This document shows, one piece after another, positions 15,685 through 23,381 of a stretch of DNA of 26,182 nucleotides; position 1 is the stretch's first letter, and each line of letters begins with the position of its first letter. Under the pieces are notes generated by a model. The model did not search any database, was not told where the DNA came from, and worked only from the letters and a program-made list of their open reading frames with translations. The position numbers and the translations under genes are program-made. Origin of the DNA: Akkermansiaceae bacterium UBA2367 (GTDB taxonomy: Bacteria > Verrucomicrobiota > Verrucomicrobiia > Verrucomicrobiales > DEV007); the NCBI GenBank assembly GCA_002344525.1, contig DDTJ01000051.1, forward strand, positions 89,100-115,281. Reading direction: 5' to 3'.

Positions 15685-15772
15685 GGAGGGGTGGCAGAGT
15701 GGTCTATCGCGTCGGTCTTGAAAACCGAAGGGCCGCAAGGTCCCGTGGGTTCGAATCCCACCCCCTCCGCCA
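15685..15772 (+). tRNA. tRNA-Ser (anticodon UGA)
   Basis: The acceptor arms GGAGGGG (15685-15691) and CCCCTCC (15762-15768) pair fully, with discriminator G and encoded CCA. The anticodon stem TCGGT/ACCGA surrounds the loop CTTGAAA, giving anticodon TGA at 15719-15721. The long variable arm expected of class II serine tRNAs is present, and the T-arm GTGGG-TTCGAAT-CCCAC is intact. It reads UCA and other UCN codons. Its 3' end is the likely integration site of the downstream recombinase-encoding element. Confidence 0.96.
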
Positions 15773-15779
15773 TTCGAAA

Positions 15780-15807
15780 AACCTCATAAACTGCTTATTT
15801 TGAGGTT
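15780..15807. other. Hairpin between tRNA and recombinase gene
   Basis: AACCTCA (15780-15786) and TGAGGTT (15801-15807) are exact inverted repeats around a 14-base A+T-rich loop. The element sits eight bases past the tRNA CCA end. It may terminate tRNA transcription, although no T-run follows, or be an arm-type site for the recombinase or its directionality factor. Confidence 0.4.
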
Positions 15808-15903
15808 GTTACACGGGAAATCAAAGGCCCGATCAGAACGCCATAATCGTGGTTTTTGGCAGTTTTTTGCGGATTTTCCGTATGTTTGGCGTATGATTTT
15901 CCC

Positions 15904-17097
15904 ATGCCATTGGATCAGGAAATCGGATCGGTAAAGATCTACTCGCCCACCCAGCCGAACGGCGCTTGGCAGGTCACCTGGACGCCGCCGGGAATGCTGC
16001 GTCAGGTGAAACAGCGCAAGACGAAGGAAAAAGCCCTTTCGCTCGCCAAAGAAATTCGTGGTCAACTCAAGCGTGGCGAAATTGGTCGGATCCATCGAAT
16101 CACGACTGATGAGGCGGAATGGATTCGTCTGTGCCGGATTCTTAAAGACCCGAAAAGGGTCCTGGAGGAAGCTGTGAATCGCCAGGAGACCTTTGGTCGG
16201 CGCATCAGCATTGCGGAGGCCTGTGAACGCTACCGTCAGGAATATGAGGAGTCCGACCGGGCTGCCACGAAGAAGGACGCCAAAAGCCGCGCACGAATCA
16301 TCGAAAACTCGCTCGGAGACCGTTATCTCGACTCTCTGACCGAGGGAGACATTGAGCAATGGCGGTCCGATCTCAAGGGCTCGAGTCGGCACATCAACAA
16401 CACGCATCGACATTTGCGCCATCTTTTTGAGCGAGCCCGTGTCTGGGGCTGGACTCCAAAGGGATTCAATCCCGCAAAGGACGTGGCCCTGCTTCGGGTT
16501 CCGAAAAAGGAGCCGACCGTCTGGACTGCCGAAGCCCTCAAGGACAGCTTCCAGTGGTATCTCGACGGCAATTGCACCGGCAATCCCTCGACCAGGATCT
16601 GCTTTCTGGCTCTCGGTGCCTTCGCTGGCCTGCGTCCCAGCGAAATCGAAGGCATCGCTGGAGAGAGGAACGGCTTGAATTGGGAGGACATTGATTTTGA
16701 GCGCCGACACATCCACATCCGGCCCGAGGTGGCCGGGAAACTGGCGGAACCGCGGTACATCGCCTTCACCGGGAAGCCGGAGAGCGGACTCTCCGACGAG
16801 CTTGCCAATGAGATTTGGCGGACGCTGACAAGCTGGCTTCTTCCCGAACGAAAGCCGAGCGGCCCCGTGGCTGGACGGAAAACGCAGCGGGACACGAGCG
16901 TCGAACTCCGCGAGGCGAAGGTCATCGAGCATTGGCCGAAGGACGGACTTCGCCACACGTGGATCAGCTCGATGCTCGCCTTGGGTGTCCACCGGGATTG
17001 GATCGCGGAGATGGCCGGGAACAGTCCGGGCGTGATTCGGACGAATTACAAGAGGCCTTTGCCGGAGAACGTGGCGAAGAAGTGGTTCGCGCTCTAG
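15904..17097 (+). CDS. Tyrosine recombinase/integrase
   Basis: A site-specific integrase of the phage-integrase family. The 397-residue product has an N-terminal SAM-like DNA-binding part (about 100-180, ISIAEACERYRQEYEES... RHINNTHRHLRHLFERA). The catalytic domain has Arg244 in AGLRPSEIEG, Arg350 in KDGLRHTWISSMLALG, and a likely nucleophile Tyr382 in GNSPGVIRTNYKR. Two of the usual His positions are changed: Asp347 stands where the HxxR His is expected, and Asn373 replaces the His of GHSS. Recombinases of Planctomycetota/Verrucomicrobiota often show such changes, so activity is not excluded. The ATG at 15904 is preferred over upstream in-frame starts, which would add hydrophobic sequence foreign to the family. 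It lies directly behind tRNA-Ser in the same orientation. Confidence 0.92.
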   Translation: MPLDQEIGSVKIYSPTQPNGAWQVTWTPPGMLRQVKQRKTKEKALSLAKEIRGQLKRGEIGRIHRITTDEAEWIRLCRILKDPKRVLEEAVNRQETFGRRISIAEACERYRQEYEESDRAATKKDAKSRARIIENSLGDRYLDSLTEGDIEQWRSDLKGSSRHINNTHRHLRHLFERARVWGWTPKGFNPAKDVALLRVPKKEPTVWTAEALKDSFQWYLDGNCTGNPSTRICFLALGAFAGLRPSEIEGIAGERNGLNWEDIDFERRHIHIRPEVAGKLAEPRYIAFTGKPESGLSDELANEIWRTLTSWLLPERKPSGPVAGRKTQRDTSVELREAKVIEHWPKDGLRHTWISSMLALGVHRDWIAEMAGNSPGVIRTNYKRPLPENVAKKWFAL

Positions 17098-17217
17098 CGC
17101 AGTTCTCCAATTTGAACACCCAACCGCCGGAAATCTGGTGCGTAAGCTTAAGCCAAAGTGGTCCATAACAACCATAGGTGTTTCGCGTCCTCCTCCAAGA
17201 GGCTAAACTGGCTCCAA

Positions 17218-17979
17218 ATGCGCCTTGTCGTCGAAAATCTCTCCGTTTCCTACGGAAAGCAGGAAGTCCTGAGGAAAATTAGCCTCAAGGTCGAGAGACT
17301 GTGCACCGTGACGCTACTGGGTTCATCAGGGTCGGGAAAGTCCACCTTCCTCCGGATCCTCAGTGGCTTGGCAAACCGTGACCAGCAACAGGTCAGTGGC
17401 AATGTGAGCATTGAAGGTCTCTCGCCTGCGGAATTCCTCAAGACCGGCGAGATCGGCTTCATGTTTCAGGAGCCCAACCTTCTCCCGCACCTAACCGTTG
17501 CCGAGAATATCCGTCTGCCGCTCGAACTGAGAAATGCCGACACTTCTTACGCGGAGTACCTCATCGATCAAGTGGGTCTCGGTGCATTTCGGAACCGCCT
17601 ACCCCGCGACCTATCAGGAGGAATGAAAACGCGTGTGGCACTGTCCCGGACTTTGGCTCCCAAACCACGTCTTCTGCTCTTGGACGAACCTTTCTCAGCC
17701 CTCGACGTGGCATGGCGATTTCGCCTTTACCGGGAACTCGCCGCGCTTCAAGCCGAAATTCCGACCGTAACTGTCCTGGTCACGCACGATATCCAGGAGG
17801 CACTGCTGCTTTCCAACCGCATCCTGGTGCTCGGAACATCGGGGGAAATTGTCCGCGACATGGAGATCACAAAGTCACGCCCAGGGATCACGTCATCGGA
17901 TCCGCTTGGACACCTTCAGGATGAGTTCCGGGAACTCCACAAATTTTTCATCGATGAAGAACACTGTCCTGTCCACTAG
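17218..17979 (+). CDS. ABC transporter ATP-binding protein, NitT/TauT type
   Basis: The nucleotide-binding subunit that should power import with the permease and binding protein encoded downstream. The 253-residue product has Walker A GSSGSGKS (35-42), Q-loop FMFQEPNLLPHLT (Gln84), signature LSGGM (132-136), Walker B LLLLDE (152-157) and H-loop VTHD (His190). Sequence style and length fit the family serving nitrate, sulfonates, taurine and pyrimidine precursors. The ATG at 17218 is chosen because it starts the first conserved strand (MRLVVENLSVSYG). Its end overlaps the permease start by 26 bases, which implies translational coupling. It is the first gene of a six-gene block, 120 bases after the recombinase stop; no riboswitch is seen in that gap. 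Confidence 0.94.
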   Translation: MRLVVENLSVSYGKQEVLRKISLKVERLCTVTLLGSSGSGKSTFLRILSGLANRDQQQVSGNVSIEGLSPAEFLKTGEIGFMFQEPNLLPHLTVAENIRLPLELRNADTSYAEYLIDQVGLGAFRNRLPRDLSGGMKTRVALSRTLAPKPRLLLLDEPFSALDVAWRFRLYRELAALQAEIPTVTVLVTHDIQEALLLSNRILVLGTSGEIVRDMEITKSRPGITSSDPLGHLQDEFRELHKFFIDEEHCPVH

Positions 17980-18706
17980 CGCCGGAATCCTGCTTCTGAT
18001 AGTTTGGGAGTGTGTGGCGGGTCGTCACGCAACGACGCGGCTTTTCATCAGCAGTCCCACGCGCATACTCCAGTATGCCGAAGGGAGTTCGTCAGACCTC
18101 CTCCAGGCTACAGGACGAACCCTCTCGGAAGCATCTTTAGGCCTCGCCCTCGCCGCTACCTGCGCCATCGGCACCATGATCCTGTGCATCATTCTGCCGC
18201 GCCTGCTCAAGATCCTGCTGCCGATGATGGTGGTTTTTCAGGTCATCCCGCTGATCACGATTGCCCCGCTGCTGATCATCATCCTGGGTCCGGGACTGGC
18301 TCCGGTGGTTGTTATGTCCGCCCTGCTCGCCTACTTCCCGATTTTCGTGAATTTCGCCAACGGGGTCAGGCAGCTCGACGCCTCCATCATCGACTTTCTG
18401 ACGCTCAATAAAGCCACGCTCTGGGACAAAGTCCGGCTCGCCTACTTCCCACTCTCACTTCCCCATCTCTTCGCCGGACTCAGGGTCGGGGCCACCCTAG
18501 CGGTAATCGGTGCGATCGTTGCAGAATTCTCAGGCATCCCCGTAGGCCTCGGACGCAATCTCTACATCAGTTCCCTCCGGTTGGAACCGGAACTGATGAT
18601 GGCCACCCTGTTTCTTTCAGCGACCTTGGGCGGACTCTTCTACGCAATCGTCGTCGGGATGGAGCGAATCTTCGCGAAATGGTATACACCCGGACTCGGG
18701 GTCTAA
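17954..18706 (+). CDS. ABC transporter permease, NitT/TauT type
   Basis: The 250-residue inner-membrane subunit has about six hydrophobic helices, for example LALAATCAIGTMILCIIL, LITIAPLLIIILGPGLAPVV and LMMATLFLSATLGGLFYAIV. The cytoplasmic coupling loop reads LNKATLWDKVRLAYFPLSLPHLFAGLRVG, a form of the EAA motif with the conserved LP that contacts the ATPase. The ATG at 17954, inside the ATPase 3' end, gives a normal N-terminus with the first helix at about residue 6. Upstream in-frame sequence is antisense-like. The methyltransferase gene follows after nine bases. Confidence 0.92.
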   Translation: MKNTVLSTSAGILLLIVWECVAGRHATTRLFISSPTRILQYAEGSSSDLLQATGRTLSEASLGLALAATCAIGTMILCIILPRLLKILLPMMVVFQVIPLITIAPLLIIILGPGLAPVVVMSALLAYFPIFVNFANGVRQLDASIIDFLTLNKATLWDKVRLAYFPLSLPHLFAGLRVGATLAVIGAIVAEFSGIPVGLGRNLYISSLRLEPELMMATLFLSATLGGLFYAIVVGMERIFAKWYTPGLGV

Positions 18707-18715
18707 CAAACTTCA

Positions 18716-19438
18716 ATGAAGAAACGAATTGGAAATGAGTTTTGGAATAGCGGAGAGGCCCACGAGGCTTTCCGCTCTGACACCTTTGAAGAAGCCGGTC
18801 TCCACCCGCATCTCGCGCGGATCATCGGTGGATATACTCCGGAAAAGTTGCTGGACTTTGGTTGTGGAGATGGCGCCCTACTACCCGCCCTCGACCCTTC
18901 CCTCGAAATAGGCCTCTACGATCCGAACCTTGCCAGCGCGCGCCTCGCCGCCCAAAGATCGGGATCACCCGTCACGCGGGTATATGAAGACTTAGCCTCG
19001 ATCAGGCAGGATTACTACGACGTCGTCGTCCTTTCATTTGTCCTCATCTGCTTCCCAGGGAAGGAAGAATTCCTCCGAGCCCTGCACCAGATACGATCAG
19101 CTCTCCGTGAAGGTGGCGTCCTCATTGTTGCAGAGGGGCATCCTTGCTTCAGAGATCGACAATTCGTGGGGCATCATGTCAACTATCCCCCGGACGCTCC
19201 GTTCAACTACAACGCCCCGTTCCACGAATTCAATATTTGCCTCCACGGTGATGAAAAGGACGTGGAATTCTACGACTACCATTGGACCCTTTCGGACACC
19301 CTGAACACCGTCATCCGTGCTGGTTTCACCATCGACGCGATGCACGAGATCGCCGACTCCGACTACTCAGGCCACAAGGCCAATCCATTCTTCCCGCCCT
19401 ATCTTGTCATCTGCTCTAAAAAACAAACATCGTCATGA
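18716..19438 (+). CDS. Class I SAM-dependent methyltransferase
   Basis: The 240-residue cytoplasmic product has motif I LLDFGCGDG (45-53), the acidic residue after beta-2 in IGLYDPN, a motif like YYDVVVLSFVLICFPG at the beta-4 position, and LREGGVLIVAEGHP at beta-5. This is the Methyltransf_11/25 type. The acceptor is unknown. The region around HHVNYPPDAPFNYNAPFHEFNICLHG probably forms the substrate lid and is rich in aromatic and His residues. Its position between permease and binding protein, with an ATGA overlap to the latter, argues that its substrate or product is the compound being imported. Without a structure or homologue search this is only inference. Confidence 0.88.
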   Translation: MKKRIGNEFWNSGEAHEAFRSDTFEEAGLHPHLARIIGGYTPEKLLDFGCGDGALLPALDPSLEIGLYDPNLASARLAAQRSGSPVTRVYEDLASIRQDYYDVVVLSFVLICFPGKEEFLRALHQIRSALREGGVLIVAEGHPCFRDRQFVGHHVNYPPDAPFNYNAPFHEFNICLHGDEKDVEFYDYHWTLSDTLNTVIRAGFTIDAMHEIADSDYSGHKANPFFPPYLVICSKKQTSS

Positions 19439-20439
19439 AAAAATCATTACCCATCATCGCCTTGGCCGCCGCTTTGGCTATCGCCACCGTTGTCTTCACC
19501 CAGTGCCGCGGAAAAGGCACCGGTGAAGGCGAGGACCAAGCCAGCGTCCGCCTCAACTGGATCCCCTCGTGCTCCTTCAGCGGAGAAATCCTCGGGGTCC
19601 GGGACTTCGCCAAGGACAATGGCATCTCTATCAAGTTGGAGTCGGGAGGACCCGGAATTGATCCGATCAAGATGGTCCAATCCGGCTCCAACACCTTCGG
19701 GGTGGCCGGTGCGGATCTCGTGCTAGTGGCCAATGACAAGGGGGCCGACCTCGTAGTCATCGGACTGGTCAGCTACGACTCGCCCGGCGTGTGGCTCGCG
19801 AAAGAGGAAAAGGGCATTAAAACAATCGACGACGTACGTGGCAAACGGATCGGCGAGCTGCCGGGCGGGAACATGCAGTATCTCTACGAAGTCTTTCTGA
19901 AAAAGACCTCGCTCACTCGCGGGAAGGATTTCACGCCTGTCCCGATCTCTTTCGACCTGAAGACATTCATCACCCAAGACGACTGCGATCTGCGTCCGGT
20001 TTTCATCTACGATGAGCCGACCGACCTCACCTTGCAGGGAATCAAATACACGCTCATCGAGCCGAAGAACTTTGGAATTCAATTCAAGGGAATCTGTTAC
20101 TTCTGTAAGCGAGAAACCGTGGAGAAGAATCCCGCGCTGGTGCAACAGTTCATCAACACCATGGCGCAGGGATGGGAAGCCGCCCTGGCGGATCCTGAGA
20201 AAGCCATCGATGCGTTGAAAGAATTCGACGGATCGATTGGCACGGAAAAAGAGATGCTAGGGCTAAAGTCGGGAAAACCGTATCTTTCAGGCTATCATGG
20301 AAAAGTGCTCACATCGGACACCGACTCATGGAAGGCGATGGTAGAAACCATGATGGAGTTGGGATTCATCAAACAATCTCCGGATCTCGGATCACTACTC
20401 CAGATGGGATTTGTCGAAGAATTTCACAAATCGAAATGA
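19435..20439 (+). CDS. ABC transporter substrate-binding protein, NMT1/THI5-like
   Basis: The 334-residue product has an export signal (about 1-24) and the NMT1/THI5-like periplasmic-binding fold: VRLNWIPSCSFSGEILGVRDFAKDNGI at the start, GGPGIDPIKMVQSGSNTFGVAGADLV, and a second lobe with RIGELPGGNMQYLY. Relatives bind pyrimidine precursors of thiamine (ThiY), riboflavin or sulfonates. Cys24 in VVFTQC could be a lipid-anchor site but is not a standard lipobox. A CYFC motif at 221-224 is unusual; a Cys-rich motif is known in eukaryotic THI5 proteins, but equivalence is not shown. The ATG overlaps the methyltransferase stop (ATGA). The histidine-kinase-like gene starts six bases after its stop. 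The ligand is unknown. Confidence 0.9.
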   Translation: MKKSLPIIALAAALAIATVVFTQCRGKGTGEGEDQASVRLNWIPSCSFSGEILGVRDFAKDNGISIKLESGGPGIDPIKMVQSGSNTFGVAGADLVLVANDKGADLVVIGLVSYDSPGVWLAKEEKGIKTIDDVRGKRIGELPGGNMQYLYEVFLKKTSLTRGKDFTPVPISFDLKTFITQDDCDLRPVFIYDEPTDLTLQGIKYTLIEPKNFGIQFKGICYFCKRETVEKNPALVQQFINTMAQGWEAALADPEKAIDALKEFDGSIGTEKEMLGLKSGKPYLSGYHGKVLTSDTDSWKAMVETMMELGFIKQSPDLGSLLQMGFVEEFHKSK

Positions 20440-20445
20440 AACGTA

Positions 20446-21699
20446 ATGAGACCGCTGAATCAAAGCGCTCTGCAAGACGCCTCCCGCACCCTGGCCAAAG
20501 TCGCGGAAACCAGAGTAATGGCTTTCGACGTGTTCTATTTCTATGACGAACCGGGCGAAGAGCAGCAATGTCACGCCGTATCATTCTCGATCGGAGATGA
20601 ACGATACGTAAGCGATGGCGGAATCCTAGACGCGTTTATTGAGAAGCACGGAACCCTCTCTTTCAATCATGAATCTTCATTCGGAGGTGGCAGAATTAAC
20701 CCGAAGAGCAATGGAATTACCATCAGCCGAAAACAGGAATTTAGATACAGAGAGCACACGTGGGATACATCTTCTTTCAAACAAGCGGAACCTAAAGAGC
20801 TTGTTTCCTTCCTGGAAACTGAAAACTTTGGAAATTACTACTTATTGGTAAGAACTCGTCACGCCGTAAGTGCTATTGATGTTCATTTCTCAAGCTTTGT
20901 AGTTTTCGAAGATGAGATTCTCTTTGATAAACGATCAACGGTAATCAGCGAACTGATGTGGCTAATGCTAGACAATTTCAGTAAAATGATCACTGATCAA
21001 CTGTCAACTACCGCAGCAAGACATCGAGAGGAAAAATTCATAGAACGAGATCAAAAAAAGACAGCTCTTCACATCATAGGTCACATTCCAGCCAAGACCA
21101 CGATGACATCCTTGAAAAACCACCTGAAAAGCGGCGACATCATCAAAGCGCAAGAGAATTGGCAAACCTTACGTGCACAAGATCTCATTCGTGACCTCGC
21201 AATCAATGCTCTCTATGAATTCGATCCAGAAACTACGAATCTTGCCTGGAGTAAAGATCTCACCAAATACAGCTCATTGCTGCTAGCTATCTTAAATACA
21301 TGCCCGATTAAAGATGAAATAGATCTCCGCTTTTCCGCTTCTAACCTCGAATCGCCGGTAAACTTAATTGCTTCTAATGACCTCATCCCGGCTCTAACAC
21401 TATTAACGAATATCTGGTTCAATTCTTGGGATGCGCATCTTTCGTCAGGTTCAGATGGGCCTTTGGCGATCTCTTTTGACTCTAATTCTATTGACAAATT
21501 AACGATTGGATTTGCCAATGGCGGCGAGATGGATTCGCAGCTTCTCGACGCCTTAAATAATAGAGACCTTTCTAAAGCATCAAAAGGTCGTGGCATTCGG
21601 GATATCATACACTCTTTGAACAAGCTCAAGACTGTCGAGGTTCATGCTGAATCTTCCGACGGAAGAACCATTATTACACTAAATATACAAACTCGATGA
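20446..21699 (+). CDS. Soluble histidine-kinase-like protein
   Basis: The 417-residue product has no signal peptide or membrane helix, so it should sense a cytoplasmic cue. The N-terminal 190 residues are an unrecognised sensor-like region. A helical part follows with HIIGHIPAKTTMTSLKNHL (His209, His213), where a phosphoacceptor His would be expected. The C-terminal 110 residues look like a GHKL ATPase: N-box LTNIWFNSWDAH (Asn326), a G1-like FANGGEMD with Asn for the usual Asp, and GRGIRDI (381-387) as the G2 box. The motifs are degenerate and no residue is proven. It overlaps the receiver gene by four bases. Codon use is visibly more A+T-rich than in the transporter genes, suggesting a separate origin. 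It might instead be a GHKL protein without kinase activity. Confidence 0.72.
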   Translation: MRPLNQSALQDASRTLAKVAETRVMAFDVFYFYDEPGEEQQCHAVSFSIGDERYVSDGGILDAFIEKHGTLSFNHESSFGGGRINPKSNGITISRKQEFRYREHTWDTSSFKQAEPKELVSFLETENFGNYYLLVRTRHAVSAIDVHFSSFVVFEDEILFDKRSTVISELMWLMLDNFSKMITDQLSTTAARHREEKFIERDQKKTALHIIGHIPAKTTMTSLKNHLKSGDIIKAQENWQTLRAQDLIRDLAINALYEFDPETTNLAWSKDLTKYSSLLLAILNTCPIKDEIDLRFSASNLESPVNLIASNDLIPALTLLTNIWFNSWDAHLSSGSDGPLAISFDSNSIDKLTIGFANGGEMDSQLLDALNNRDLSKASKGRGIRDIIHSLNKLKTVEVHAESSDGRTIITLNIQTR

Positions 21700-22562
21700 A
21701 GAAATCAGTTCTGTTAATCGATGATGACGGCCCTACTGCAGATAGTTATTCCGATATCCTCAAGTCCTTAGGATATTCGGTCGAATGGATCGGGTGCCCA
21801 AGGAGAGCGATGGAGGTAGATTGCATGCATAGTCGGTTCTCCCATGTAATTGTTGATTTTGATTACAACGATGACGAGATCACAGGGGAAGATGTTGGAA
21901 GGTTTCTTCGTCGGAGATGGGAACTGATGCCACTTATCTTGCTGACCGCATGGCTCACAGATGAGGGGTCTGTTGTAAGATACGGAAAAGTCGAGTGGGA
22001 CGCCCTTCTGAGCAAGCAAACACCTGGAGAATCCGGAAATATTGATGATCTCTTGGTCGCTAAACTCGAAGAGGCTGGCTCACATGCGGATTCTCGGATC
22101 AGCTTTTCATATCCAATAAGCCAAGATCAACTTGATGAGGCATTCCGGCGTCTGAATGCTTTGGAGAGGGCGTATTCCGCAAACGGGGGAAAATCAGCGA
22201 GGAGTGGCCAGTGTAATGACAAAGAGGCTTTGCAAGCTGCCTGTATATTTTTAAGTAGGGAGGGGCAAAGCGAGCTATCTTCAGATGACATCAAATCGCT
22301 TCAAACATTTCGAAGCAAATCACCGTTTCATGAATACAAATCATTTTGGTCTGAGAGGAATGTTGAAATGACGCGTCCGAGTGCGTGGTATCCCTACTTT
22401 CGATTTCGAGAGAATGTTCCAACTGGAGAAGTCGCAAAGCTTACAAGGGAAGGACTTTGTATGCGTAGGATTCTTACGGAATTTCCTGACAACTGGAAGC
22501 TATCCCGAAAGAAATTCAAGCAGCTTTCTAAACTAATCAAAGAGTTTGGAATATCGGATTAA
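21696..22562 (+). CDS. Response-regulator-like receiver protein with unassigned C-terminus
   Basis: The N-terminal 110 residues form a receiver domain: acidic pocket LLIDDDG (Asp9-11), phosphoacceptor Asp54 in HVIVDFDYND, Thr84 in LILLTAW, and Lys107 in LLSKQTP. The remaining 180 residues contain a helical stretch (DQLDEAFRRLNALERAYS) and a C-terminal part rich in basic and aromatic residues. No HTH, GGDEF, HD or other output domain is recognisable. The start overlaps the kinase-like gene stop (ATGA), which strongly suggests a partner pair. Like that gene it is A+T-rich. It is the last gene of the six-gene block. It could bind DNA through an undescribed fold or act on protein partners such as the methyltransferase. 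Confidence 0.83.
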   Translation: MKKSVLLIDDDGPTADSYSDILKSLGYSVEWIGCPRRAMEVDCMHSRFSHVIVDFDYNDDEITGEDVGRFLRRRWELMPLILLTAWLTDEGSVVRYGKVEWDALLSKQTPGESGNIDDLLVAKLEEAGSHADSRISFSYPISQDQLDEAFRRLNALERAYSANGGKSARSGQCNDKEALQAACIFLSREGQSELSSDDIKSLQTFRSKSPFHEYKSFWSERNVEMTRPSAWYPYFRFRENVPTGEVAKLTREGLCMRRILTEFPDNWKLSRKKFKQLSKLIKEFGISD

Positions 22563-22590
22563 CGATTTCTCCCAGCACGTGAGCCCCACT

Positions 22591-22620
22591 TTGAATACCT
22601 TTTTCACGCGCTGATAAGCT
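22591..22620 (+). promoter_or_regulatory. Weak candidate promoter for the three-gene membrane block
   Basis: TTGAAT (22591-22596) and TAAGCT (22615-22620) are 18 bases apart in the 204-base gap after the receiver gene. The -35 is identical to that of the tRNA promoter, but the -10 match is poor. The rest of the gap shows no gene, RNA or clear terminator. Confidence 0.25.
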
Positions 22621-22766
22621 TACGCTTCAGTTTAGTTCATTGTTGTCCCTATCCGACCTCTTTAGTTGCAGGACTTGGAATGTGATTGGATCAGTTTCTC
22701 ACCTTCACTATCTCAGATCAATTCGGATCGGAGATAAGAGTTGGCAGAAATAACCCAATTGAATCC

Positions 22767-23342
22767 ATGAATCCTAATACCAATACGTCCCTCAATAGGT
22801 CCACCCACTCCGAGACAAACAGCCTCATCCAGCGGATCGAATCCTCAAACATCCAGCAGGCGATCCACGCGCCTCAGCCCCTGGGGATGGATGACCTCTC
22901 GTGGGTACAGCGCTTCCAGTTGAAGCGCCAGCTCGCGAGGGAGAACCGCGAAGCCCAGGTGGGCGCTGCTGGTATCACTACCGAACGACACCTCGCGACC
23001 ATGCGGATCGCGGCCGAGGGCGTCGTCAAAATGGCACAACAACAGTGGGAGGGCCTCGTGCAGTTGCATGGGACCCGAGTCACGCAGGAGTTCGCAAGCA
23101 TCTTCCTGGAAATGCAAAACCGCTTCATGGAAGAGGTTTGCACCGCCACAGCCACCATCGAGAACCGCGCTGCATCCGAGGCGGAGAGAATCGAGTCGAA
23201 CAACCATCCCGAGTTTGTCAAGATTCGGGCGCGCCAGGGAAACGAAGAGCGGTTCCACAAGGAACTCGCGGCAGTCGAGGCGATCGCGGACCGGATCGGG
23301 AAACTCCTTTCGACCCGGTTGGGTCCCCAAGACAGACGCTAA
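22767..23342 (+). CDS. Small helical protein, unknown function
   Basis: I do not recognise the family. The 191-residue product has an Asn/Ser/Thr-rich N-terminus and then long amphipathic helices: WVQRFQLKRQLARENREAQV, MRIAAEGVVKMAQQQWEGL, and SIFLEMQNRFMEEVCTATATIENRAASEAER. There is no signal peptide or membrane segment. It is probably a cytoplasmic coiled-coil protein. The ATG at 22767 is favoured over a TTG at 22686. It lies 39 bases before the DUF4407-like gene and probably works with it, since both are rich in charged coiled-coil sequence. Confidence 0.75.
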   Translation: MNPNTNTSLNRSTHSETNSLIQRIESSNIQQAIHAPQPLGMDDLSWVQRFQLKRQLARENREAQVGAAGITTERHLATMRIAAEGVVKMAQQQWEGLVQLHGTRVTQEFASIFLEMQNRFMEEVCTATATIENRAASEAERIESNNHPEFVKIRARQGNEERFHKELAAVEAIADRIGKLLSTRLGPQDRR

Positions 23343-23381
23343 TTGCCATCTCACCCTATTCCACCCCCTACCCACTAAGAA

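Noticed and set aside
15745..15772. Second attachment-site copy within the window
   Set aside because: By eye, no later segment repeats the tRNA T-arm and acceptor sequence; a similar C-rich stretch at about 23360 is too short and lacks the TTCGAAT part.
15784..17175. Minus-strand 463-codon frame opposite the recombinase
   Set aside because: No recognisable domains, whereas the plus strand encodes a recombinase with Arg, Arg and Tyr catalytic residues.
17098..17217. TPP or other riboswitch before the THI5-like transporter operon
   Set aside because: I looked for the conserved TPP riboswitch elements (CTGAGA, ACCTGATCTGG-like) and found none in the leader.
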